Origin: G963691885 sp963691885
GTDB lineage: Bacteria; Pseudomonadota; Alphaproteobacteria; UBA8366; Aestuariispiraceae
Length of the DNA stretch: 64,000 bases
Assembly: GCA_963691885.1 (NCBI GenBank)
Contig: OY829843.1
Span: 930,001 to 994,000 of the forward strand
Direction: 5' to 3'
The stretch's first letter is position 1. Each line of letters opens with the position of its first letter. The position numbers and the translations under genes were made by a program. Below are positions 26,771 to 34,621 of the stretch, in pieces. The notes under the pieces were generated by a model that saw nothing but the letters and a program-made list of their open reading frames with translations, searched no databases and was not told the DNA's origin.

Positions 26771-27742
26771 ATGAAAATCGGCTTCATCGGACTTGGCAAT
26801 GTCGGTGCAAAACTGGCAGGCAGCATCATTCGCAATGGTCATGATCTGACGGTACGGGATCTGGATCGCGACGCGGCGCAACCCTTTCTGGATCAGGGGG
26901 CTGGCTGGGCCGAGTCCCCGAAGGAACTGGCGGAAAGCTGCGACATCGTCATCACCTGCCTGCCAAGCCCGGCTGCCTGTGCCGCCGTGATGGAGGCGGA
27001 AGACGGCCTGCTCGCGGGATTGAGTGAGGGGAAAATCTGGGCAGAGATGTCCACCACTGATGCTTCCGAAATGCGCCGCCTTGCAGACCTGGTGGAGGCC
27101 AAGGGCGCACTGCCAATCGAATGCCCTGTATCGGGGGGTTGTCACCGGGCCGCCACCGGCAATATCGCAATCTTCGCAGGCTGCGCACGCAGCACTTTTG
27201 AACAGGCCCTTCCTCTTCTGACGACCCTGGGACGGCGGGTCTTGCACACCGGGGAAATCGGCACGGCCTCTACCCTGAAAGTGCTGACCAACTACTTGGC
27301 AACCGCCAACCTCGTCTCTGTGGCCGAAGCGCTGACCACCGCCAAGGCGGCCGGTATGGATCTTAATACCACATATGAGGCGATTGCCATTTCGTCCGGC
27401 AACTCCTTCGTCCATGAAACAGAGGGACAGGTGATCCTGAACGGGTCGCGGGATATCAGCTTCACCATGGATCTGGTCCTGAAAGACATTGGTCTGTTTC
27501 AGGATATCGCCGAAAGGAACAATGTCCCACTCGAACTGTCGCCTTTACTGATTTCGATCTTCAAGGATGGTCAGGCGAAATACGGGCCAAGAGAGCTCTC
27601 TCCAAACATCATTAAACGCCTGGAAGATGCGATGGGCCTTTCCGTGCAAGCCCCCGGATTCCCCGAGGAGATGGTCGATGACGAGCCAGAGGAACCGGGC
27701 TACGAGGTCGTGCCGAAAGGTGTGGCCCGGGCGGCTGAATAA
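26771..27742 (+). CDS. 3-hydroxyisobutyrate dehydrogenase-family NAD(P) oxidoreductase
   Basis: This 323-residue beta-hydroxyacid dehydrogenase has the Rossmann start IGFIGLGNVGAKLAGSI, the substrate block CPVSGGCHRAATGNIAIFAGC and the catalytic Lys in ASTLKVLTNYLATANL (about residue 175). The Ser-Gly-Gly motif is preceded by Cys-Pro-Val where Ala-Pro-Val or Asp-Pro-Val is usual. An unusual acidic tail of about 25 residues follows the helical domain. The start ATG at 26771 begins MKIGFIG; the frame runs farther upstream but that part overlaps the FAD gene. A hydroxyacid intermediate is the likely substrate. Confidence 0.88.
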   Translation: MKIGFIGLGNVGAKLAGSIIRNGHDLTVRDLDRDAAQPFLDQGAGWAESPKELAESCDIVITCLPSPAACAAVMEAEDGLLAGLSEGKIWAEMSTTDASEMRRLADLVEAKGALPIECPVSGGCHRAATGNIAIFAGCARSTFEQALPLLTTLGRRVLHTGEIGTASTLKVLTNYLATANLVSVAEALTTAKAAGMDLNTTYEAIAISSGNSFVHETEGQVILNGSRDISFTMDLVLKDIGLFQDIAERNNVPLELSPLLISIFKDGQAKYGPRELSPNIIKRLEDAMGLSVQAPGFPEEMVDDEPEEPGYEVVPKGVARAAE

Positions 27743-27753
27743 CCTTCGTCCCG

Positions 27754-28608
27754 ATGGTGATAAAGCTCGGCCTGATCGGCGATAATATCGCGGCCTCACA
27801 GGCACCTGACCTTCACAGAAAGGCCGGTGCCCTGTGCAGTCTGGATGTGACCTATGACCGGTTCATCCCGCCAGAGTTAAACACCTCTTTGGAAGAGATC
27901 ATCGCGGACTGCGAAAGAAATGGATTTCGTGGTTTAAACATTACCTATCCTTATAAGGAACGGGCCTGCGAGCTGGTCCATATTGATGACCCGCGCATCA
28001 AACGTATCGGATCAATCAACACAATCCTGTTCGATGAGGATGGCAGGCTAGGCCAGAATACCGATTTCACGGGATTTGTCGGTGCCTGGCGTCGACGCTT
28101 TGGGTCCAGTGCGCCGGGGCCGGTGCTGGTGATCGGAACGGGCGGGGTCGGAATGGCCGTATGCCACGGTCTGCTTGATATGGGTATTTCCGACCTTCGT
28201 CTGTTTGACATCGACGCTCAAAAGAGTTCGGCGCTTTCGCGAGAGCTGGAGCTGGCAGCCCCCTCAACAACCTCCGTTTCGGTTGTAAAGTCAGTCTCAG
28301 AAGGGGCGGCCAAGGCCGAAGGAATCATCAACTGCACCCCGGTTGGGATGGTCGGGAAGGAAGGACGGGTTATTGACCCGGATTTACTGGAGGGATCCGC
28401 ATGGGTCTTCGATGCTGTCTACACACCGATCAACACTGCATTCCTGCAAGATGCCAGGGCCGCTGGCCTGTCAATATTGAGTGGCTATGAATTGTTCTTC
28501 CATCAGGGTATCGACGCCTTCAGGCATTTCACGGGTAAGCTGGTAGACGAGCAGGCCCTGCGCCGGGCACTGGGCGGACCTGCCCCCGATCAGGATGAGC
28601 TGTTCTGA
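27754..28608 (+). CDS. quinate/shikimate dehydrogenase-like enzyme
   Basis: This 284-residue AroE-fold enzyme begins LGLIGDNIAASQAPDLHRKAG and has NGFRGLNITYPYKERACELV, NTDFTGFVGAWRRRFG, the nucleotide-binding GTGGVGMAVCHGL and the C-terminal HQGIDAFRHFTGK. The Asn-Ile-Thr-x-Pro-Tyr-Lys block and the HQxxDAFRxFTG ending are those of catabolic NAD-dependent quinate/shikimate dehydrogenases rather than biosynthetic AroE. It follows the HIBADH-like gene by 11 nt. It probably oxidises a hydroxylated alicyclic or related acid brought in by the ABC importer. Its 3' end overlaps the convergent DMT gene by 19 nt. Confidence 0.85.
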   Translation: MVIKLGLIGDNIAASQAPDLHRKAGALCSLDVTYDRFIPPELNTSLEEIIADCERNGFRGLNITYPYKERACELVHIDDPRIKRIGSINTILFDEDGRLGQNTDFTGFVGAWRRRFGSSAPGPVLVIGTGGVGMAVCHGLLDMGISDLRLFDIDAQKSSALSRELELAAPSTTSVSVVKSVSEGAAKAEGIINCTPVGMVGKEGRVIDPDLLEGSAWVFDAVYTPINTAFLQDARAAGLSILSGYELFFHQGIDAFRHFTGKLVDEQALRRALGGPAPDQDELF

Positions 28609-29042
28609 ACCAGCGCGGCCCCGGCCAGCACCAAACCAAGTCCCAGCAGTTTCATGAGATTCACCGGTTTGACCTCCATGCCGAAGGCCCCGAACTGATC
28701 GGCCAGGGTCGACCCCAGCAACTGGCCAGCCACCACACAAACAAAGAACAGCGCGACGCCCAGAACCGGCGCAACCATAACGCCACCTGCAACGAAGACG
28801 ACACCAAGAATCCCGCCAATGATGACCCACCAGGGCAACGCCTTGATCTGACCCAGATTGCCTGCACCCTTGCCCCAGGTCAGCCAGACCAACACCACAA
28901 AGACCAGTGAAATCGCAATGGAGATGGAGGCCGCCAGAAGCGGACTGCCCAAGGTGCGGGCCATGACCGCGTTAATTGGTGGCTGCAGGGACAGGCAGGC
29001 GCCAATCGCCACCGCCGCCAGAATATACATTGCATTGCTCAT
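28590..29042 (-). CDS. DMT-superfamily YdcZ/DUF606 transporter, 150 aa
   Basis: This hydrophobic protein has about five predicted membrane helices: MYILAAVAIGACLSLQPPINA, AASISIAISLVFVVLVWL, WWVIIGGILGVVFVAGGVMVAP, ALFFVCVVAGQLLGS and LLGLGLVLAGAALV. The length and QPPINA block match the DUF606 family, half-size drug/metabolite transporters that usually function as dimers or paired subunits. It is the promoter-distal gene of the aromatic operon, 32 nt after the nitroreductase. The substrate is unknown. Confidence 0.82.
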   Translation of the reverse strand: MSNAMYILAAVAIGACLSLQPPINAVMARTLGSPLLAASISIAISLVFVVLVWLTWGKGAGNLGQIKALPWWVIIGGILGVVFVAGGVMVAPVLGVALFFVCVVAGQLLGSTLADQFGAFGMEVKPVNLMKLLGLGLVLAGAALVQNSSS

Positions 29043-29074
29043 TTGATTTCCCAGTCTTCACATTAATAACAGGG

Positions 29075-29674
29075 CTAGAGTATTTGGCAGACTTCCTCGA
29101 AGTCAAAACGCGGCCCCCGCGGATAGGTTTTCTCAGGATCCGCATAACCAAGCGAACTCAGAAAATTCGACTTCACATAGGTTCCGCCAAAAAACTCCTT
29201 ATCCACCCCCGCATTGTCAAAGCCGGACATGGGACCGCAATCCAGGCCCACGGCACGGGCGGCCATGATGAAATAGGCCCCTTGCAGTGTTGAGTTTCGG
29301 AACGCGTTCACCTGCGCCGCAATCTCATTATTCTCGAAGATCTTTTTGTTCTCGGGTGCCGAAGGGAAAAGACGCGGCAAATATTCAAAGAACTCCAGAT
29401 CCTGTCCAATCACCGCAACCACCGGGGCCGACTGAACCCTGGCCACATTACTGTCGAAGAGGCTGGGGATCAGACGTTCTTTTGCCTCTGGGCTTGTCAG
29501 AAAGGCAATCCGGATCGGTGATGAATTCATCGATGTCGGCGCCCATTTCATCAACTCATAGAGCTCGGTTAACAGCGCCGGGTCCACCGGCTTGTCCAGA
29601 AACCGGTTCGCGGTACGGGCGTCCTTGAACAGAAGGGCGCGCCCTTCATCACTTAATACAGATGGATTACTCAT
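29075..29674 (-). CDS. RutE/HadB-family nitroreductase (malonic semialdehyde reductase-like)
   Basis: This 199-residue FMN enzyme has the nitroreductase pattern with DARTANRFLDKPVDPALLTELYELMKWAPTSMNSSPIRI at the N-terminus and YFIMAARAVGLDCGPMSGFDNAGVDKEFF at the C-terminus, characteristic of the RutE/HadB branch. RutE reduces malonic semialdehyde to 3-hydroxypropionate; others in the branch reduce quinones or nitroaromatics. It lies 7 nt downstream of the fused TRAP gene in the hydroxyquinol operon, where reduction of a hydroxybenzoquinone is one possible role. Confidence 0.85.
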   Translation of the reverse strand: MSNPSVLSDEGRALLFKDARTANRFLDKPVDPALLTELYELMKWAPTSMNSSPIRIAFLTSPEAKERLIPSLFDSNVARVQSAPVVAVIGQDLEFFEYLPRLFPSAPENKKIFENNEIAAQVNAFRNSTLQGAYFIMAARAVGLDCGPMSGFDNAGVDKEFFGGTYVKSNFLSSLGYADPEKTYPRGPRFDFEEVCQIL

Positions 29675-29681
29675 AGCAGCC

Positions 29682-31745
29682 TCAACGGGTTAATTCGGTT
29701 ATTCCGGGGAAGATGACCAACAGGGCGGTCACCAGGATCATGATGATGACAAAGGGAAAGGCACCGGCGAAGATCTCACCCAGTTTTACCTGGGTCGGCC
29801 CAAGCGCCGCTTTAACGACATAGACCGTCAGTCCAAGGGGCGGTGTCAGCAACCCGATCTCAACCGCGACGACGGTCACAATGCCAAACCAGATCAGATC
29901 CGTGTTAAAGACCGCCAGCGCGGGCAGGATTAGGGGCAGGGTGATCAGCATGATGGAAACCGAATCCAGCACCATGCCCATCACCAGCACCATCAGCAGA
30001 TAGACGATGATAATGCCGTAAAAGCCAAGTTCCGCAGCTGAGATCATGCCGACAACTTCATTGGGCAGGCCCGACAGCGCGATCATCCTTGTGTACATAT
30101 TGGCCGCAATAATCAGAAACAGGATTGAAACGGAAACATGCCCGGTTTCGATCAACATCTTCCAGAGCTTGCGCCAGGTCAGCATATCCTGATGAAAACG
30201 GGATTTGATCGCCACAATGATCAGCGCAAAGAACGCACCCACGGCACCGGCCTCAGTCGGGGTGAAAAACCCGCCGTAAATCCCGCCGAGGACCGAGAGG
30301 ATCAGGATCACAATCGGCGCCATCTTCAGGCTGGCTGACCGCAACGTTTCAGTATGTTCCGGCTTGCGTGTCCAGGCAGGTGGAGCGCCAGTGGGGTCCG
30401 GCTTTTCAAGCTTGCCTGCAAACCCCGGCATATGAAGCGAGAGCAGGATAATCGCGACACAGAACCCGGCGGATAACAGAATGCCGGGTGCGATAGCGGC
30501 GGTGAACAATTGACCAACCGAGACCTCCGCCAGGACACCGAACACGATCAGAAGCAGGCTGGGCGGGATCAACATGCCCAGTACCGAACTGCCCGCGACA
30601 ATGCCAACGGAGAACTTGGCCGTGTAGCCATGTTCGACCATGGGCGGAACGGAAACCTTCGTAAACACGACGGCTGATGCGATGGAGACACCGGTGATCG
30701 CCGCAAAGATCGCATTTGCCACCACTGTCGCGACGCCCAATCCGCCTGCCACCTTCGCCAGTAACCATTGACAGACTTCAAACGTGTCGCGACCGATATT
30801 GCCGATATTGACCAGCATGCCCATCAGAACGAAAAGCGGCACAACCCCGAAAAGCTGGTCCTGAATCGCGCCAGAAGAAGCAATCTTCAAAAGGTTCACA
30901 GCGGTGTCGAAATCATCCCGGATGTACCAGGCACCAATGAAAGACAGCAGGATCAGGGCAATTCCGATCTGCATGCCAGCCAGAATGAGAACCAGCATCG
31001 CCCCGATGGAGATGAGGCCAATGGTAAGAGGCTCCAGATGCGGCCCCATAAACCCGTAACCCGCAAGACAAACGATCACGAGGACGGCAATAGCCCCCCA
31101 GCCTTTCGCCCGGCCTTTTCTGGCATCGGGATGATCCGGCTCGTCTACCAAGGCCTTGCGGAAGTAGTCAACGGTCTGAACCAGATATTCCAGCGCGGTC
31201 ACCACTGCACAAACCGCCATCACCGCCTTAAAGGGCCAGACCGGAATGATGATCTCCCCCTGCTGACCAAAATACTCGTCATATTCATAGGATTCCATCG
31301 CGTCCGGGATCAGCCCATAGGCGATGAGGGACAACACGATAAACCCGAACGCGTTGAACACCCCATTATAGACAGAGCCTGCTGTCGGCCGCGAGATCAG
31401 CAACATATCGATGAAGGCATCGGCCCTTGTCAGTTTCTTCAAATGCAACGTGTTTGGAAGCTGAAGAAAGACGATGGCGACAATGGAGTACCCGACAAAT
31501 TCAGGCACGCGCGGCAAGGGCGCGCCATAGAAACTGCGAGACATCACATCGCCGACAATCAGGAACATCAGCGAGACAATCCAGAGTGTCCCGGCGCTGT
31601 TCAAAACACCACCCAGTGACCCCAACAGGGGAAAGAGGCCCCGACCTGTCCAGATGGTATCCGGTGACCACGCACTCGGTCTGGCATCAGTCATCGCTGC
31701 GCCACGCCGAACGGGTACCTGTTCGCTGCTCTCCTCTGTGGTCAT
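29682..31745 (-). CDS. TRAP transporter fused permease (DctQ-DctM), 687 aa
   Basis: The N-terminal ~220 residues are a DctQ-like four-helix small subunit (GTLWIVSLMFLIVGDVMSRSFYG, FVGYSIVAIVFLQLP). The rest (about 240-687) is a 12-helix DctM large subunit with VPLFVLMGMLVNIGNIGRDTFEVCQ and GMLIPPSLLLIVFGVLAEVSVG. ATG at 31745 has GGGAGA 8 nt upstream. With the DctP gene at 34622 it forms a sodium- or proton-driven importer of a carboxylate. The two TRAP genes flank the ring-cleavage enzymes, so the transporter probably imports an aromatic acid that feeds the hydroxyquinol pathway. Confidence 0.92.
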   Translation of the reverse strand: MTTEESSEQVPVRRGAAMTDARPSAWSPDTIWTGRGLFPLLGSLGGVLNSAGTLWIVSLMFLIVGDVMSRSFYGAPLPRVPEFVGYSIVAIVFLQLPNTLHLKKLTRADAFIDMLLISRPTAGSVYNGVFNAFGFIVLSLIAYGLIPDAMESYEYDEYFGQQGEIIIPVWPFKAVMAVCAVVTALEYLVQTVDYFRKALVDEPDHPDARKGRAKGWGAIAVLVIVCLAGYGFMGPHLEPLTIGLISIGAMLVLILAGMQIGIALILLSFIGAWYIRDDFDTAVNLLKIASSGAIQDQLFGVVPLFVLMGMLVNIGNIGRDTFEVCQWLLAKVAGGLGVATVVANAIFAAITGVSIASAVVFTKVSVPPMVEHGYTAKFSVGIVAGSSVLGMLIPPSLLLIVFGVLAEVSVGQLFTAAIAPGILLSAGFCVAIILLSLHMPGFAGKLEKPDPTGAPPAWTRKPEHTETLRSASLKMAPIVILILSVLGGIYGGFFTPTEAGAVGAFFALIIVAIKSRFHQDMLTWRKLWKMLIETGHVSVSILFLIIAANMYTRMIALSGLPNEVVGMISAAELGFYGIIIVYLLMVLVMGMVLDSVSIMLITLPLILPALAVFNTDLIWFGIVTVVAVEIGLLTPPLGLTVYVVKAALGPTQVKLGEIFAGAFPFVIIMILVTALLVIFPGITELTR

Positions 31746-31797
31746 GATGGTCTCCCTGTTTGCAACTTATTCTGCGTCGGTCTTGATGCCGATCGTC

Positions 31798-32874
31798 TCA
31801 GACAGCGGGCGGTTCACCCCGCCAGGCCGCGGTGATGATAGCGTGAATATCCGCCCGCTCAAACGGACGAGGGTTCCAGTATGGATTGGCCATCGCCAGA
31901 TCTGCAGCGCGCTCTATCCCGTCCTCCGTCATGCCCAGATCGGCAAGTGACAGAGGCGCACCGATGGACTTCGCATAGTGATAAAGACCCAGGCCCGGAT
32001 TCCTGTTCTGCCCACCGGGCATGCCCAGCGCCTGTTCCAGTGGCGCCAGAAGCTGACCGCAAGCCGGGGCATTAAAAGCCGTCGCATGGGGCAGGACAAT
32101 CGCGTGCGTTTCGGCATGAGGCAGATTGAATGTACCGCCCAGCGTGTGGCACAGCTTGTGGTGCAGTGCCATGCCAACCGTCCCCAAGACCGAACCACAT
32201 AACCACGCGCCATAAAGCGCCTCAGTCCTGGCACCGAGATCTTTCGGGTTCCGTGCAAGGGCAGGCAGAGAGGCGACCAGCGCGCGGACACCTTCGCCCG
32301 CCATCAAACTGCTGACCGGATTGCGGTCCTTTGCGTAAAGCGCCTCAACCGCATGGGCCATTGCATTCAGGGCGGAGGTCACCGTCATGCCCTGCGGCAA
32401 ACCGAGCGTCAACTCAGGATCATAGATGACGACTTCCGGCAGAACCTTCGGGTCTTTCAGGGTTGTTTTCACCCCGTCTTCGGTCTGACCCAGAATGGGC
32501 GTGACTTCAGATCCGGCATAGGTCGTCGGAATAACAACCTGGGGCAGATCCGTACGCCAGGCGATCGCCTTGCCCAATCCTGTTGTCGATCCGCCGCCAA
32601 AGGCAATGGTGCAATCCACCTGTTTTTCGTCAACAAGCTTCAGAACCTCTTCGGTCACATCAACCGGGGTATGCATGGTCGCGTTGCCATAGACCCCGAC
32701 CGCCAGACTGCCGAGCTGACCTGCAAGTGCGTCACCATCCGGTTTCTGGAAAGGAGTCGTCAGGACGAGGGCGCGGCTGCATCCAAGGCTCTCCAGAACC
32801 TCGCCGGTCCGGCTCAGGCTGCCTTGGCCGAACAGGATCCGGGCGGGGTTTGTCTGAAAGTCGAAGCTCTTCAT
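31798..32874 (-). CDS. maleylacetate reductase (iron-containing alcohol dehydrogenase family)
   Basis: This NAD(P)H-dependent enzyme reduces maleylacetate to 3-oxoadipate. The 358-residue protein begins MKSFDFQTNPARILFGQGSL and contains the NAD motif AFGGGSTTGLGKAIAW, VVIPTTYAGSEVTPILG, and the metal-ligand His residues in LNAMAHAVEALYAKDRNP and HHKLCHTLGGTFNLPHAETHAIVLPH, the maleylacetate reductase pattern. ATG at 32874 is preferred to the upstream start at 32937 because the extra residues overlap the spacer and are unlike the family. It lies 20 nt after the hydroxyquinol dioxygenase gene. Confidence 0.94.
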   Translation of the reverse strand: MKSFDFQTNPARILFGQGSLSRTGEVLESLGCSRALVLTTPFQKPDGDALAGQLGSLAVGVYGNATMHTPVDVTEEVLKLVDEKQVDCTIAFGGGSTTGLGKAIAWRTDLPQVVIPTTYAGSEVTPILGQTEDGVKTTLKDPKVLPEVVIYDPELTLGLPQGMTVTSALNAMAHAVEALYAKDRNPVSSLMAGEGVRALVASLPALARNPKDLGARTEALYGAWLCGSVLGTVGMALHHKLCHTLGGTFNLPHAETHAIVLPHATAFNAPACGQLLAPLEQALGMPGGQNRNPGLGLYHYAKSIGAPLSLADLGMTEDGIERAADLAMANPYWNPRPFERADIHAIITAAWRGEPPAV

Positions 32875-32894
32875 AACGGGTCTACCGAACGGCT

Positions 32895-33779
32895 TTACTT
32901 GGCCGGGGCGAGGACGAAGTCTGCCCGCACTTCCCAATAAGGATTGGCCACATTCAGGGATGCCGCCACATCCGGGTCATCCTTCAACTGGAAATCCTCA
33001 ATCAGGGTTTCCTTAACACCAAAGACGGCATCATTCGTCAGATAAGGGTCTTTGCTGTCGAACAGATGCGTTGTAATGGTCTCAAAACCTGGCGCGGACA
33101 CGATGTAATGGATATGGGCCGGACGCATATTGTTGCGACCCAAACCGTCAAGCACTTTTCCAACCGGACCGTCGTTGGGAATGCCATAATAGGCAGGCTT
33201 TACCGCCCGATAGTGAAACTCTCCATTGTCATCGGTTTTGAAGATGCCGCGCAGATTATGTTCCGGCTGCTCATCAGGTTTCTGATTGTCATAAAAACCG
33301 TCATGGCTGGCCTGCCAGGTATCAACGATTGCCCATTTGACGGGATTGCCTTCGATATCGGTAACGCGACCGGAAACATAAAGAGGTTCACCCTTGCCGT
33401 CGTCCGACACAGTGTCCCCCAACTCTCTTTCAGGGACATCGGTCACGTGGAAAGGGCCAAGAACCGTGTTCTCAGTGGCGCCGGTCGGCCGGCGTGTGTT
33501 GATCGCATCAACAAGCATAGAAACACCAAGCACATCAGAGAGCAGAATATATTCCTGCCGACGGTCATCGCACATCTGGCCCGTATCAGTCAGGAACTGG
33601 ATCGCGGCTTCCCATTCCTCATATGTTGGCTCAACCTCTTTCACCACTGCGTGCAGATGCCTGATGACCGACGTCATGACTTCAGCAAGCCGCGGGTTGA
33701 CCGGGTCAACGATCCGGGAAATCACCGCATCAGCAGAGTTTTCTTCGGTGAAGTAGAGAATGTCATCAGTAGCGCTCAT
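32895..33779 (-). CDS. hydroxyquinol 1,2-dioxygenase (intradiol)
   Basis: This 294-residue non-haem Fe(III) dioxygenase opens 1,2,4-trihydroxybenzene to maleylacetate. An N-terminal dimerisation domain (EEWEAAIQFLTDTGQMCDDRRQEYILLSDVLGVSMLVDAI) and the catalytic blocks TENTVLGPFHV, KPAYYGIPNDGPVGKVL (with the Tyr ligand) and NNMRPAHIHYIVSAPGF (His-x-His ligands) match hydroxyquinol dioxygenases, including the N-terminal block, rather than catechol 1,2-dioxygenase. It is the ring-cleavage step of this operon, next to maleylacetate reductase. Confidence 0.93.
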   Translation of the reverse strand: MSATDDILYFTEENSADAVISRIVDPVNPRLAEVMTSVIRHLHAVVKEVEPTYEEWEAAIQFLTDTGQMCDDRRQEYILLSDVLGVSMLVDAINTRRPTGATENTVLGPFHVTDVPERELGDTVSDDGKGEPLYVSGRVTDIEGNPVKWAIVDTWQASHDGFYDNQKPDEQPEHNLRGIFKTDDNGEFHYRAVKPAYYGIPNDGPVGKVLDGLGRNNMRPAHIHYIVSAPGFETITTHLFDSKDPYLTNDAVFGVKETLIEDFQLKDDPDVAASLNVANPYWEVRADFVLAPAK

Positions 33780-33856
33780 AGCGTCTCTCCATTGTCTTTC
33801 AAAATACTAAATCCGGTTTTGAATATCGGCTTTGGTCCCGACATCCATCGATGTCG

Positions 33857-34141
33857 TCAGGCGAAGGACCCAACCCGTTGAAACCATCGGCTGACGGTCA
33901 GGCTTTCATACAAGCCCGCCTTGGCCATGGGTTCTTCCGCCAGAAAGGCATCCACCTCATCGCGACTTTCAGCTTCAATGATCAACAAGCTTCCAATCAT
34001 CTCGTCACTGTCATCGGCCAACAGTGGCCCGGACGAGATGATATTGATCGGGTGACTGGCCATATAGGGCCTGTGAGCCTCGATGAAGCGGGCGCGCAGG
34101 TCCGTTTCCTGGCGATCCACGCCATGGACAACAAACAACAT
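33857..34141 (-). CDS. YciI-family protein, 94 aa (TftG-like fold)
   Basis: This small ferredoxin-like protein of the YciI family has the conserved EAHRPYM with its His near residue 23, SSGPLLADD and the C-terminal AGLYESLTVSRW. The family's His-Asp pair is taken as catalytic. In a 2,4,5-T-degrading Burkholderia, the YciI-fold TftG removes HCl from chlorohydroxyquinol just ahead of hydroxyquinol 1,2-dioxygenase. The position of this gene directly upstream of the dioxygenase gene matches that order. The role as dehalogenase is an inference; it could also be a generic YciI protein. Confidence 0.8.
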   Translation of the reverse strand: MLFVVHGVDRQETDLRARFIEAHRPYMASHPINIISSGPLLADDSDEMIGSLLIIEAESRDEVDAFLAEEPMAKAGLYESLTVSRWFQRVGSFA

Positions 34142-34162
34142 ATTCTTTCCTTAAAGCTGGGT

Positions 34163-34555
34163 TTAGATCAGCTCTCGACCACCATCCGAGAAAGTCACCT
34201 TCACCGAGAATCCACCTTCATTGATCATCCAGGGGCGCACCGTAAAGGTTCTGGCACCGCTCGAATGCATCGGATCGGATTCTGCGATCTCTCTCGCATG
34301 GGCAAGATCCCGGGCTCGGATGACAACCATGCCTTCCCCTTCCCAGTCTTCCTCATTATCCGCCCAAAGCGGCCCGGCAGCGAACATGATCCCTTCCTGT
34401 TCGATGCGGATCTGAAAATCGAGATGCTCTTTCAGGTTCTCCATTACAGGTCCCAAACCGTTTACCGGTTTTGTGTGAACGATATACAGATGCTTCTGCA
34501 GCATCTGCTGGGTCTTTGCCATAATGTCATGTTTGGTGATTTTGGGTTCGCTCAT
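34163..34555 (-). CDS. YciI-family protein, 130 aa (second copy in operon)
   Basis: A longer YciI relative with the blocks ENLKEHLDFQIRIEQEGIMFAAGPLWADNEEDWEGEG and DPMHSSGARTFTVRPWMINEG keeps the His of the LKEHL segment and the AAGPL motif. It has an N-terminal extension of about 20 residues and a C-terminal extension absent from the shorter YciI at 33857. ATG at 34555 is preceded by AAAGGA at 7 nt; the frame at 34576 starts in the SD region. It sits between the DctP gene and the shorter YciI gene. Two YciI proteins suggest either a heteromer or two steps on related substrates. Confidence 0.8.
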   Translation of the reverse strand: MSEPKITKHDIMAKTQQMLQKHLYIVHTKPVNGLGPVMENLKEHLDFQIRIEQEGIMFAAGPLWADNEEDWEGEGMVVIRARDLAHAREIAESDPMHSSGARTFTVRPWMINEGGFSVKVTFSDGGRELI

Positions 34556-34584
34556 AACACGTATCCTTTCAAACAAAATGCGGT

Positions 34585-34611
34585 GGCGGGTGGCAACGTC
34601 GGCCGCCCGCC
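34585..34611 (-). terminator. GC-rich stem-loop between DctP and YciI genes
   Basis: GGCGGGTGGC (34585-34594) and GCCGCCCGCC (34602-34611) form a 10-bp stem with one G-T wobble and a 7-nt loop. On the minus strand it lies 11 nt after the DctP stop and about 30 nt before the YciI start, without a U-run. It is probably a mRNA-stabilising or partially attenuating hairpin after the binding-protein gene. Confidence 0.7.
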
Positions 34612-34621
34612 AGTACCGAAT

